DNA from: Vandammella animalimorsus
GTDB lineage: Bacteria; Pseudomonadota; Gammaproteobacteria; Burkholderiales; Burkholderiaceae_C
DNA length: 64,000 nt
Direction: 5' to 3'
NCBI RefSeq assembly: GCF_002285285.1
Contig: NZ_NSJF01000007.1
Span: 1 to 64,000 of the forward strand
The notes beneath the pieces were generated by a model, which ran no database searches, was not told the DNA's origin, and saw only the letters and a list, made by a program, of their open reading frames with translations. Each line of letters opens with the position of its first letter. Position 1 is the first letter of the stretch. Shown here piece after piece: positions 26,474 through 35,633 of the stretch. The translations under genes and the position numbers were made by a program.

Positions 26474-28801
26474 TCACCACTGGTAGCGCAGGCTGGCCGT
26501 CCACTGGCGACCGGGGCCGGCAAAGCAGCCCAGGCCGCGCCCGCCAGGGGCGCAGCTGGCCAGGTAGCGCTTGTCCGTCAGGTTGCTGACGTTCAGCGCC
26601 AATTGCATGCCCTGCAGCTGGGCGCTGAGGTGGCTGAGCTCATAGCGCAGGCCGGCATCGAGCAAAGTCTGGCCGGGCACGCGCAGGCTGTTGTCCACCG
26701 TGGCCCAGGTGCTGCCAATGTGGCGCGCGCCCAGCGACAGGCCCAGCTGCCCTTGCAGCAGGCGCCAGTCCAGCCAGGCCGAGGCGCTGGTGCGCGGCAC
26801 GCCCACGGGCTGGCGGCCTTGCTCGCCGGGGATGTGGCTGCGCGTGACCTCCGGATCCAGCCAGGTCAGCGCGCCGATGGCGCTGAGGCTGCGGCCCAGC
26901 TCGGCGCGGCCTTCAAATTCCAGGCCGCGCACTTTCACTTCGCCGGTCTGGATTTGCTTGTTCGACGGCGCGCCGGGCGTTGGGTCCTTGGTCAGCACGT
27001 TGCGGCGCGTGAGCTCGAAAGCCGCGGCGCTGAGCAGCCAGGGCTGGCCGGCGGGCTGGTACTTGGCGCCCAGCTCGATCTGCCGCGCCGTGCCCGGCTT
27101 GAACGGGTCGCCATGCAGGTTGATGGCGGTGGTGGGCTCGAATGAGGTCGCGTAGCTGGCATAGGGCGACAGGCCCGAGGCCATGCGGTACATCAGGCTG
27201 GCGTTGACGCTGCTCTTGCGGTCGCTCTGGCGGTGGCGGGTGGTGCGCCCGGCGGCCAGTTGTTCGATGCGGTCGCGGTGGCTGGCGCGGTCGTGGCGCA
27301 CGCCCAGCTGGGCCAGCCAAGGGCCCCATTCCAGCTGATCCTGCAGGTACAGGCCAGTCTGGCTTTGGCGGCGCTCGGAGTCGCTGCTGAAGGCTGGCGT
27401 CTCGATGGTCAGGCCGTAGCGCGGGGCCAGGAAGTCCAGCGGCATGCCGGGGCGGCCAATGCCCAGCTGGCGCTGGGCCGTGCTGCGCTGCCAGTCCAGG
27501 CCGGCCAGCAGCGTGTGATGCACGTCGCCGCTGCGCAGCCGCCAGCGCAGCTGGGTGTCGGTGTTGATGCCGCGCAGCGTTTCATCGGCGGCGCTGGCCT
27601 GGCGCATCAGGATGCTGCGCGCCGGGTCGGCCAGTGCGGCCGAGACGTTGCGAAAGCGCGAGTCGGCCGACAGCCAGCGCCCTTGATGCTGCAGGCTGAA
27701 GTGCTCGCTGAAGCTGTGCTCCAGGCGCCAGGTCAGCGCGTTCTGGTCGCGGTCGAAGCGCTCGTAGCTGGGCTCGGCGGTCTGGAAGTCGTAGGGGATG
27801 CGCCCCAGCGGGTGTGGCAGCAGGGTGCCCACGCCTGGCAGGCCGTTGTAGTTGCCGCTCTTGGGGTCGCGCTGGATCCAGGCCTGCAGGCTCAGCTGGG
27901 TGCTGGCCGCCGGGCGCCAGCTCAGCGCCGGGGCCAGCAGGTAGCGCCGCTCGGGCAAACCGCTGGCGCTGCTGGCATCGCGCGCCAGTGCGGTGATGCG
28001 CCAGGCCCAGCGGCCCTGCGCATCGGCGCTGCCGCCCAGGTCGGCGGCCAGCTCGCGCAGGCTGTGGCTGCCCAGGCGCAGGCGCACATCGCGCACCGGC
28101 TCGAACACGGGGCGGCGGCTGATCTGGTTGACCAGCCCGCCAGGGTTGACCTGGCCGTACAGCACCGAGTTGGGGCCGCGCACCACGTCGATGCGCTCCA
28201 GCGCCCAGGGGTCGATGCCGGCAATCAGGTACGACAGGCCGCGCGGCAGGCGCAGCCCGTCCAGGTAGCCCACGTAATTGGCCGTCTGCCCAAAGCCGCC
28301 AAAGCCGCGCAGGAACACGCTGTCGTAGCGCGGCGAGACGCGCGCCTCGGACAGCACGCCGGGCGTGTAGCGCAGCGCCTGGGCCACGCTGGCGGCGGCC
28401 TGGTCGTCCATCTGCGCGCGCGTGATGGTGGAGATGGAGGCGGGCGTATCCGCCAGGCGGGTGTCGGTCTTGGTGGCCGTGGCGCTGCGGCGCGCCACGT
28501 AGCCCGGCGGCGACTGCCATTCCTCGCTGGTGGAAGTGACCGTCACGGGCGCCAGCTCCTCGATGGCGGCGGGCGCGGCCTTGGCGGCAGCGGCTGGGCT
28601 GCGCTGCTCATCGGCCGCAGCATTGCGAGCCGTTGCTGGCTGGGCCTGGGCCGCGCCGGCCAGGCAGCCCAGCGCGCAGGCCAGGGCCAGCGGCCTCAAG
28701 GCAGAGGGCCAGCGCGTGGCAATGGTGCGGTACACAGGGCGATACACAGGGCGCTGCACAGCAAGGTGCAGTGGGCGAGGCGTGAAAATGGCGTGCTTCA
28801 T
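26474..28801 (-). CDS. TonB-dependent siderophore receptor
   Basis: An outer-membrane receptor of 775 residues: signal peptide (ALRPLALACALGCLAGAAQAQ), a probable TonB box in APVTVTSTS, a plug domain with LADTPASISTITRAQM, RGFGGFGQ and IDVVRGPNSVLYGQVNPGG, a 22-strand barrel and a C-terminal aromatic residue (YQW). These motifs place it with ferric-siderophore receptors of the FhuA/FpvA group. ATG 28801 is preferred over a longer frame because it precedes the signal peptide. The hydrolase gene follows, an AraC regulator is divergent, and a Fur-like site lies upstream. Confidence 0.93.
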   Translation of the reverse strand: MKHAIFTPRPLHLAVQRPVYRPVYRTIATRWPSALRPLALACALGCLAGAAQAQPATARNAAADEQRSPAAAAKAAPAAIEELAPVTVTSTSEEWQSPPGYVARRSATATKTDTRLADTPASISTITRAQMDDQAAASVAQALRYTPGVLSEARVSPRYDSVFLRGFGGFGQTANYVGYLDGLRLPRGLSYLIAGIDPWALERIDVVRGPNSVLYGQVNPGGLVNQISRRPVFEPVRDVRLRLGSHSLRELAADLGGSADAQGRWAWRITALARDASSASGLPERRYLLAPALSWRPAASTQLSLQAWIQRDPKSGNYNGLPGVGTLLPHPLGRIPYDFQTAEPSYERFDRDQNALTWRLEHSFSEHFSLQHQGRWLSADSRFRNVSAALADPARSILMRQASAADETLRGINTDTQLRWRLRSGDVHHTLLAGLDWQRSTAQRQLGIGRPGMPLDFLAPRYGLTIETPAFSSDSERRQSQTGLYLQDQLEWGPWLAQLGVRHDRASHRDRIEQLAAGRTTRHRQSDRKSSVNASLMYRMASGLSPYASYATSFEPTTAINLHGDPFKPGTARQIELGAKYQPAGQPWLLSAAAFELTRRNVLTKDPTPGAPSNKQIQTGEVKVRGLEFEGRAELGRSLSAIGALTWLDPEVTRSHIPGEQGRQPVGVPRTSASAWLDWRLLQGQLGLSLGARHIGSTWATVDNSLRVPGQTLLDAGLRYELSHLSAQLQGMQLALNVSNLTDKRYLASCAPGGRGLGCFAGPGRQWTASLRYQW

Positions 28802-28822
28802 AACAGGAATGGGCGCATGAAC

Positions 28823-28868
28823 ACCGCCTGGCAGTGGCCAAGGAATTCCTCGATCATTGCCAGGCGGT
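28823..28868. promoter_or_regulatory. 46-bp palindrome between receptor and AraC gene
   Basis: Outer arms ACCGCCTGGCA (28823-28833) and TGCCAGGCGGT (28858-28868) are perfect inverted repeats, and the exact centre is the palindrome AGGAATTCCT (28841-28850). By eye 19 of 23 base pairs match. It lies between the Fur-like site and the receptor start, so it may be an operator for the divergent AraC regulator or a hairpin in the receptor's leader. Confidence 0.6.
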
Positions 28869-28875
28869 TGAATTT

Positions 28876-28898
28876 GATAGCATTTCTCATTCTTATTG
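28876..28898. promoter_or_regulatory. Fur-box-like sequence in the receptor/AraC intergenic region
   Basis: The AT-rich stretch GATAGCATTTCTCATTCTTA (28876-28895) stands out in GC-rich DNA and reads on the minus strand as AATAAGAATGAGAAATGC, resembling the repeated NAT triplets of Fur sites. The match to the classical 19-bp consensus is partial. Iron-repressed expression of the receptor is expected. Confidence 0.5.
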
Positions 28899-28965
28899 TA
28901 GGAATCGCGCCCCGCTGGCCAGCTTTGAGAGAAATGCAAAAACCTTTGCGCAAGCGGCAACTGCC

Positions 28966-30033
28966 ATGAATGCCCCTCACCCTGATCTGCCCTTGATCGC
29001 GCTGTCCGAGCTGGACGCGCAAAGCCGGCTCGCGGGCAGCCACTACCGGCTGCGCAGCGGCGTGCAGCACCAGGCCTTTGCGCTGCGCGGGCGCGTGCAA
29101 ACCCATGCCATGGCCAAAGGAGCCACGCTGCACTTGGTGGATGTGTGCGAGGACGCCCATGCGCAGCAGGTGCAGCTGCAGCTCAAGCCGGGCCTGCGCG
29201 TGGCCTGGGTCGTGCAAGGCCAGGCCGATGTCAGCTATGGGCCACAGCGCCTGCTCATGCGCGCGGCGCAACGGTCGGGCCAGCCGGCCCAGGCCCATGC
29301 CGTGGCGCTGCAGCGGCCCGAGCAGTTCACGCGCCGCGCCTCGCCGGCCGGGCGCGAGGCCACCGTCAGCCTGTGCCTGACGCCGCAATGGCTGGAGGAG
29401 CTGGCCGCCGCCGAGCAGCAGCACTCGCCCGTGCTGCAGGCCGTGCATGAGTTCTCGCGCTGCCACCTGCGGCAGGCGCAATGGCGCGCGCCGCCGCAGG
29501 TGGACCAGCTGCTGCGCGGCCTGCTGCAAGCGCCCCGCTTGAGCCCCGAGCTGCAGGCGCTGTACCTGCAAGGGGCCTTCCAGATGCTGTGCAGCCACGT
29601 GCTGCAGGCCTTGTACGAGCTGGCCCAGCCCGGCAGCGCAAAGGCTGCGGCAACTACGGCCACTGCGGCGGCCCCGCTGGCGCTGGCCCAGGCGAGCCAG
29701 CCGCCGCGCATCAGTGCCGCGCGCAGGCGGCAAATGCAGCAGGTGCGCGAGCTGCTCGACAGCGGCGCGGCCGACCACTGGAGCCTGCAGGCCATCGCCC
29801 AGCACCACCACATGAGCGTGGCCACACTGCAGCGCCATTTCCAGCTCGTGCACGGCCAGGGCGTGTTCGAATACCAGCGCCGGCGCCGCCTGCGCCTGGC
29901 CTGGCAGGCGCTGCAGCGCGCCGAGCTGGATGTGGCCCAGGCCGCGGCGCTGGCCGGCTACCGCCACGCGGGCAACTTCGCCACCGCCTTCAGGCGCGAG
30001 TTTGGCACCAGCCCCTCGCAGCTGCGGCGTTGA
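28966..30033 (+). CDS. AraC-family transcriptional regulator of siderophore uptake
   Basis: A 355-residue regulator. The last 100 residues hold the two helix-turn-helix units of AraC proteins (WSLQAIAQHHHMSVATLQRHF, then DVAQAAALAGYRHAGNFATAF ending in RREFGTSPSQLRR). The N-terminal 230 residues resemble the PchR-type ligand-sensing region. ATG 28966 begins just before NAPHPDLPLI; the frame is open 132 bp further upstream through the palindrome, but that part is not protein-like. It is divergent from the receptor gene and most likely activates it when the cognate siderophore enters. Confidence 0.88.
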   Translation: MNAPHPDLPLIALSELDAQSRLAGSHYRLRSGVQHQAFALRGRVQTHAMAKGATLHLVDVCEDAHAQQVQLQLKPGLRVAWVVQGQADVSYGPQRLLMRAAQRSGQPAQAHAVALQRPEQFTRRASPAGREATVSLCLTPQWLEELAAAEQQHSPVLQAVHEFSRCHLRQAQWRAPPQVDQLLRGLLQAPRLSPELQALYLQGAFQMLCSHVLQALYELAQPGSAKAAATTATAAAPLALAQASQPPRISAARRRQMQQVRELLDSGAADHWSLQAIAQHHHMSVATLQRHFQLVHGQGVFEYQRRRRLRLAWQALQRAELDVAQAAALAGYRHAGNFATAFRREFGTSPSQLRR

Positions 30034-30039
30034 GAGCGC

Positions 30040-31002
30040 TCAGCGCGCTGGCGCGCGCGTGACCAGCGCAATGCCGATGGCCACCGGCACGATGCCCAGC
30101 AAATCGGGCAGCGACAACGGCTCGCCCAGCACCGCCCAGCCCATCAGCAGGCCCAGCGGTGGCGTCAGGAAAAACCAGGCGCTGGCCGCGCTGGCGCTGT
30201 GGCGGCCCAGCAGCGTGAACCACATCAGATAGCCCATCAGCGAGACCACGCCCAGCAGCCAGGCAAAGGCGCCCAGCAGCGTGGGCGTCAGGCGCAGCTC
30301 GGCCGGGTTCTCCAGCGCCAGCGCCACCGGCGCCAGCAGCAGGCCGGCCAGCAGCATTTGCAGCCCGGCATTGGCCACCAGGCCGATGCGCAGCGGCAGG
30401 CGCTTGTACAGCACCGTGCCCAGCGACAGCGAGGCCAGCGCCAACAGCACCAGCAGCAGCCCCTGGGCCGTATCGGCCCCGCCGTGCAGACGGTGGCGCA
30501 CGATGAAGGCCACGCCGCCCAGGCCCAGCGCCAGGCCCAGCAGCTTGCGGCGCGTCAGCGGTTCGCCCAGCAGCGCAGCCGCCAGCAGAGCCACGGCAAT
30601 CGGGCTGGCGCTGATGATGATGGTCGCCAGCCCGGAGGAGAGCTGGCGCATGCCCGTCCAGCTCACGCCCAGGTACAGCGCATGGCCCAGCAGCGCCAGC
30701 GCCAGCAGCGTGGCCCAGTCGCGCAGGCCCGGGCGGCGCTGGCGGAACTCGCCGCGCCAGGCGGCCCAGGCCGTCAGCAGCAGGCCGGCACAGACAAAGC
30801 GCAGGCTGAGAAACAGCAGCGGCGGGCTGTCGGGGAAGACGAACTTGGCGGCCGGAAAGGCGCTGGCCCAGACCAGCGTGAACGGCAACGCCAGCCAGAG
30901 CGTGCTGCGCCCGGCAGCGCCGGCCAGCGCTGGGCTGGTGGAGGGCGTGGCGGCGGCGGCAGGCGTTGGAGCAGCAGAGGCGGGGTGGACGTCGTATGGC
31001 AT
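30040..31002 (-). CDS. EamA/DMT-family transporter
   Basis: A 320-residue inner-membrane protein with about ten hydrophobic helices arranged as two EamA repeats. Recognisable parts are TLVWASAFPAAKFVF in the first helix, SGLATIIISASPIAVALLAAALLGEPLTRRKLLGLALG at the end of the first repeat, and SASAASAWFFLTPPLGLLMGWAVLGEPLSLPDLLG at the end of the second. The family exports amino acids and other metabolites. The divergent LysR gene 88 bp away is probably its regulator. Substrate unknown. Confidence 0.9.
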   Translation of the reverse strand: MPYDVHPASAAPTPAAAATPSTSPALAGAAGRSTLWLALPFTLVWASAFPAAKFVFPDSPPLLFLSLRFVCAGLLLTAWAAWRGEFRQRRPGLRDWATLLALALLGHALYLGVSWTGMRQLSSGLATIIISASPIAVALLAAALLGEPLTRRKLLGLALGLGGVAFIVRHRLHGGADTAQGLLLVLLALASLSLGTVLYKRLPLRIGLVANAGLQMLLAGLLLAPVALALENPAELRLTPTLLGAFAWLLGVVSLMGYLMWFTLLGRHSASAASAWFFLTPPLGLLMGWAVLGEPLSLPDLLGIVPVAIGIALVTRAPAR

Positions 31003-31090
31003 GGCCGCCAGTCTAAAAAGGCCGGCATGAATCGAAAAACGAGAAATATCGATGCCATGAATCGGTTTTTTCAATGTATCGTCCTCTGCC

Positions 31091-32035
31091 ATGACGCAAT
31101 TTGACATCCCCTTGCTGCGCACCTTCGTGCAGGTAGTGGACAGCGGCGGCTTTGCCCGCGCCGGCGGGCGCGTGTGCCGCAGCCAGTCCACCGTCAGCCA
31201 GCAAATCAAGAAGCTGGAGGCCCAGGCCGGCCGGCCGTTGCTGCTGCGCCATGCGCGCGCCACCAGCCTGACGCCCGATGGCGAGCGCCTGCTGGGCTAT
31301 GCGCGGCGCATGCTGGCGCTGCACGACGAGGTCTGCAACCTGTTTGCCGAAGACCTGCCCGAACTGGTGCGCATCGGCCTGCCCGAGGACTACGCCGTGC
31401 AGCTGCTGCCCTATCTGCTGGCCGAGGTGGCCCAGCACCACCCGCAGGCGCGGCTGGAGGTGCGCTCGCAGCTCTCGGTGCAGCTGCAGGCCGGGCTGGC
31501 CGATGGCGAGCTGGACATTGCGCTGTACCGGCGCGTGGTCGGCATCGATGAGGCCGGGCCGGACGACGCGCACGACACCTGGCCCGACGCGCTGCAATGG
31601 GTGGCTGCCAGCGGCACGGCGCTGGAGCGCCAGAGCGTGTTGCCGCTGGTGCTGTTCCCCCACGGCTGCGTGTATCGCGCCCATGCGCTGGCCCAGCTGG
31701 AGCAGCAAGGCCGCCGTTGGCGCGTGGCCTACACCAGCCCCAACATGGCCGGCGTGCTGGCGGCCGTGCAGGCCGGGCTGGGCGTCTCGCTGCAATCGCG
31801 CCAGGTGCTGGCCCATGCCAGCGGCCTGCGCGAGCTGGGGCCGGGCAGCGGCCTGCCGCCTGCGCCCAGCGGCCGCTTCGTGCTGCGCAGCGCCGCCGGC
31901 CCGGCCGGCCCGGCGCGCCAGGCCGTGCTGCAGCGGCTGCGCGCCCTGTTGGGAAACGGTAGCTTGGAGCATTCATCCCCAATGGCCGGGGACAAAGCTG
32001 TGGATAAGGTGTCGGCGGCTTCGGGATTGCCCTAG
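31091..32035 (+). CDS. LysR-family transcriptional regulator
   Basis: A 314-residue regulator with an N-terminal winged helix (PLLRTFVQVVDSGGFARAGGRV, then SQSTVSQQIKKLEAQAG, about residues 7-60) and a periplasmic-binding-like effector domain with GVLAAVQAGLGVSLQS near the end. It is divergent from the EamA exporter and probably controls it. The last roughly 20 codons and the stop lie inside a 97-bp intergenic repeat (31973-32069), so the C-terminal tail after ALLGNGSLE appears to have been added or replaced by repeat DNA. Confidence 0.92.
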   Translation: MTQFDIPLLRTFVQVVDSGGFARAGGRVCRSQSTVSQQIKKLEAQAGRPLLLRHARATSLTPDGERLLGYARRMLALHDEVCNLFAEDLPELVRIGLPEDYAVQLLPYLLAEVAQHHPQARLEVRSQLSVQLQAGLADGELDIALYRRVVGIDEAGPDDAHDTWPDALQWVAASGTALERQSVLPLVLFPHGCVYRAHALAQLEQQGRRWRVAYTSPNMAGVLAAVQAGLGVSLQSRQVLAHASGLRELGPGSGLPPAPSGRFVLRSAAGPAGPARQAVLQRLRALLGNGSLEHSSPMAGDKAVDKVSAASGLP

Positions 32036-32069
32036 GGAGCGGGGTAGCCTGCCTGGATTTTGAGCAGCG
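31973..32069. repeat. 97-bp intergenic repeat with DnaA-box-like pair, copy A
   Basis: Aligns without gaps to 38541-38637; about 82 of 97 positions agree by eye. It contains a perfect DnaA box on the minus strand (TGTGGATAA, 31999-32007) preceded at a three-base gap by the related CGGGGACAA (31987-31995). Its left third encodes the end of the LysR protein. Confidence 0.75.
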
Positions 32070-32322
32070 GGCTTGGGCTGCCCTGGTGGCTCCGTGCGTG
32101 TCGAAAAAAGTGCCCAAAGAAAACGACCCTGCTGCCTGCGACCCCGGTGCTGTGCGCCACAGGTACCAGCAGCAATGGGCTCTGCTCGGGAGATTGCTTT
32201 GCTTGGCACTTGGGCGGTGCTCGGTGCGCACGGGCAGCTGTGCTCAAACTTTCGTCATGCCGGCGCAGCGCTTGCCTGGAAAAGGCGGGAGCTGCAGCCA
32301 GACGTGGGCATGGCGAGCCATG

Positions 32323-32350
32323 AAAAAACCCCGCAGGGCCTTGCGGGGTT
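32323..32350 (-). terminator. Intrinsic terminator of yciO
   Basis: Read on the minus strand, AACCCCGCA pairs with TGCGGGGTT around AGGCCC, followed by six T residues in total. It lies about 60 bp after the yciO stop. The rest of the 32070-32322 gap shows nothing recognisable. Confidence 0.8.
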
Positions 32351-32408
32351 GGGCTTGCCAGTGGCCAGTGGCTGGCGATGGCGCGCTTGGTTTGTTGAAC
32401 AGGTTTTT

Positions 32409-33047
32409 TTACGCCAGGCCCAGCCGCGCCAGATCGCCCTGGCCCTGGCGCAGCACGGTGGCGCTGCCGCCGCCTTCCATGCTGGTCAGATCCAGCACGG
32501 TGGTGGGCTTGACGGCCACGGTGCCGGCGTCGATCACGGCGCCCAGGTCTTTTTGCAGGCGCTCGCGGATTTCCTCGGGGTCGCTCAAGGGGTCTGGCTC
32601 GTCGGGCAGGATCAGCGTGCTGGCCAGCAGCGGCGCGCCCAGGATGTCCAGCAGCCCCTGCACGACGGGCGAGTCGGGCACGCGCAGGCCGATGGTCTTG
32701 CGCTGCGGGTGGCTGATGCGCCGGGGCACTTCCTTGCTGGCTTCGAGCACGAAGGTGTAGGGCCCGGGCGTGGCCTGCTTGAGCAGGCGGAACTGGCGGT
32801 TGTCCACGCGCGCGTAGCTGGCCAGCTCGGACAAATCCTTGCACAGCAGGGTCAGCAGGTGCTTGTCGTCAACGGCGCGGATGCGGCGCAGGCGCTCGAT
32901 GGCGGCCTTGTCGTCCAGCGGGCAGACCAGGGCGTAGCTGGAATCGGTGGGGATGGCCAGCACCTGGCCTTGCTGCAGCAAGCTGGCGGCCTGCTTGAGC
33001 AGGCGCGGCTGCGGGTTCTCGGGGTGGACTTCGAAATACTGGGCCAT
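32409..33047 (-). CDS. yciO: YciO/Sua5-family protein
   Basis: A 212-residue member of the Sua5/YciO/YrdC fold. Typical segments are [26 protein letters not shown] (nucleotide and threonylcarbamoyl pocket), [32 protein letters not shown] and [16 protein letters not shown]. TsaC/Sua5 makes threonylcarbamoyl-adenylate for tRNA modification; YciO is a close paralogue whose cellular role is unclear. The KxR/SxN catalytic pattern of Sua5 cannot be confirmed here, so YciO is preferred. The start at 33047 excludes a 19-codon upstream extension. Confidence 0.87.
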   Translation of the reverse strand: MAQYFEVHPENPQPRLLKQAASLLQQGQVLAIPTDSSYALVCPLDDKAAIERLRRIRAVDDKHLLTLLCKDLSELASYARVDNRQFRLLKQATPGPYTFVLEASKEVPRRISHPQRKTIGLRVPDSPVVQGLLDILGAPLLASTLILPDEPDPLSDPEEIRERLQKDLGAVIDAGTVAVKPTTVLDLTSMEGGGSATVLRQGQGDLARLGLA

Positions 33048-33197
33048 GGCGTCGCAGGGGGTGAAAAGGCGCGCCCAGCGCAGGGCGCGGGCGGCCATTG
33101 TCACCGCAAATGGCCCCTACAATCGACCGGCCCGGCCACGCGGCAGCGCGCGGAGCGTGCCGGGCATCCCCGAAAAACGCAGCAGGACGAGCCCAGC

Positions 33198-33764
<567 letters not shown>

Positions 33765-34412
33765 GAGCCTGCCCAAGGTCTCTGCGCGGCGGGCCATGAA
33801 GCGGACTTGGGCGGTCTGCCGCGTTGCAAAGCCTCGCCGGGCCACTGAGCCCGCCTGCGTTTTGCGCCTTGCAGCCCATCCCAAGCCGCTTCTTGCCCGC
33901 TCGCGCCGAGACCTTGGGCAGGCTCTGAGCCTGTTCAAAGCCCCTGCGCGGTGAGTCATGAAGCGGACTTGGGCGGTCTGCCGCGTTGCAAAGCCTCGCC
34001 GGGCCACTGGGCCCGCCTGCGTTTTGCGCCTTGCAGCCCATCCCAAGCCGCTTCTTGCCCGCTCGCGCCGAGACCTTGGGCAGGCTCTGAGCCTGTTCAA
34101 AGCCCCTGCGCGGTGAGTCATGAAGCGGACTTGGGCGGTCTGCCGCGTTGCAAAGCCTCGCCGGGCCACTGAGCCCGCCTGCGTTTTGCGCCTTGCAGCC
34201 CATCCCAAGCCGCTTCTTGCCCGCTCGCGCCGAGACCTTGGGCAGGCTCTGAGCCTGTTCAAAGCCCCTGCGCGGTGAGTCATGAAGCGGACTTGGGCGG
34301 TCTGCCGCGTTGCAAAGCCTCGCCGGGCCACTGGGCCCGCCTGCGTTTTGCGCCTTGCAGTCCATCCCAAGCCGCTTCTTGCCCGCTCGCGCCGAGACCT
34401 TGGGCAGGCTCT
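33765..34412. repeat. Four-unit tandem array of a 162-bp palindromic-ended repeat
   Basis: The motif ATGAAGCGGACTTGGGCGG recurs at 33796, 33958, 34120 and 34282, an exact 162-bp period; the array is 4 x 162 = 648 bp. Its two ends are inverted repeats (AGAGCCTGCCCAAGGTCTC and GAGACCTTGGGCAGGCTCT); inner units begin GAGCCTGTTCAAAG. Units 1 and 3 share CACTGAGCCCG and units 2 and 4 share CACTGGGCCCG, implying growth by duplication of a two-unit block. Each unit is homologous to the solo element at 56731-56904 in reverse orientation. The remainder of the gap to 34466 shows nothing else. Confidence 0.95.
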
Positions 34413-34466
34413 GATGAGGCCAAAGTGGCTACGGTCTTTTCAAATCCGGCCTGTTTTCCGTTTTCT

Positions 34467-35615
34467 TCACCCGGCGGTTGCGCGCTGCCGTTGTGGTTTG
34501 CGCCGCCTGGGCCAGGGCAGGGCCAACAACCCCAGGGCGATGCAGGCGGCCAGTGCCCAGGCCGGCAGATCGACCAGCCAGCGCAGCAGCAGGCGCAGGG
34601 CATCGCCCTTGTAGGTCACTTTGGCGGCGCGGGCGTGGAATTTGGCAAAGCGCGCCGCGCCACTGCGTTCGAGCACTTGCAGGCCGCGCTGGCCATAGGT
34701 GGCAGCCAGGCGCAGGGCGCTGGCGCCGTGCCGCTCCGTCAGCCGCATGTGCTGCGCCAGCGTGCCGGCCTGGCCCTGGCTCAGCTGCAGCAGCGCGGCG
34801 GTGTGTGGGCCTTGGGCCTTGGCAAAGCGGGCGCTGCGCGCCAGGGCGGCGGCGTCTTCGCTGAGTGCCAGCAGCCGGGGCCCGCCGGGGACTCCGGCCA
34901 GGGTGTGCACGTCTTGCAGGATGGCCTGCATGGGCTGCATGGGCTGCAGGCTGTGCAGCGAGCGCTGGCGCTTGAATTGGCGCGCGCTGGCGATGGCGCT
35001 CTGGCCCAGCCAGTCGGGCAGGCGGCCCAGGCGGCGCAAGGTCTTGAGCGTGGCGATGCTGGCCTTGGCCGAGGTGGCCCCTGCCGTGATGGGGGCTGTG
35101 GCCCCGGCGGTGGCGCCGCTGGCCAGGGCGCTGCCCACTTGCGCGGCGCTGGCGGCCACGCCCAGGGTGGACAGGGCAATGAGCACCGGGTCGGTGGCTT
35201 CGTCATGGGCCATGCGCCAGCCTTGGATGCCCAGATCGCGCAGGTCGCCTATGACGAGAAAGTCGCTGGCGATGCCGGCGATCTGGCCGATGTCCTCATC
35301 ACTGTGGCCTTGCCAGACGCCTTCGCCGAGCTTGCCCAGCTGATACAGCCAGGAGCTGCGCTGCTGGGCAATGTGCTGCTGCAATTGCTGGGCCTGCGGC
35401 TGGGCGCGCACGTAGTCGTAGGCCATGAAGAAGTCCAGGTACTGCGCAGCGTCGGCCCAGCGCTGCTCGGCCATGAGCTGCTGCACCTGCGGCAGCGGGT
35501 CGATGCGGGCCGTGGCCAGCAGGGCCAACTGGCCGCGCTGCCACCAGGCCAGGGCGGCCGCCAGGGCCAGGGCAAGGCACAGCAGGCGCAGGAGCAACAA
35601 GGGCAGGCGCAGCAT
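34467..35615 (-). CDS. Membrane-anchored protein of unknown function
   Basis: I do not recognise this 382-residue protein. It has an N-terminal transmembrane segment (residues about 3-24), a large middle part with Gln-rich helices (residues 40-85), a central Ala/Gly/Thr-rich low-complexity stretch (about 150-190) with a hydrophobic character, and a C-terminal transmembrane segment (about 345-368) followed by a basic tail. A QPMQPMQ mini-repeat occurs near residue 225. It is last in a probable three-gene operon with two envelope proteins, 18 bp after the GDYXXLXY gene, so a role in the cell envelope is likely. Confidence 0.7.
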   Translation of the reverse strand: MLRLPLLLLRLLCLALALAAALAWWQRGQLALLATARIDPLPQVQQLMAEQRWADAAQYLDFFMAYDYVRAQPQAQQLQQHIAQQRSSWLYQLGKLGEGVWQGHSDEDIGQIAGIASDFLVIGDLRDLGIQGWRMAHDEATDPVLIALSTLGVAASAAQVGSALASGATAGATAPITAGATSAKASIATLKTLRRLGRLPDWLGQSAIASARQFKRQRSLHSLQPMQPMQAILQDVHTLAGVPGGPRLLALSEDAAALARSARFAKAQGPHTAALLQLSQGQAGTLAQHMRLTERHGASALRLAATYGQRGLQVLERSGAARFAKFHARAAKVTYKGDALRLLLRWLVDLPAWALAACIALGLLALPWPRRRKPQRQRATAG

Positions 35616-35633
35616 GGGGGGGCGGGCCTGCGG

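Noticed and set aside
33765-34412. CRISPR array
   Set aside because: The repeats are 162 bp, contiguous and without spacers, and no cas genes are present.
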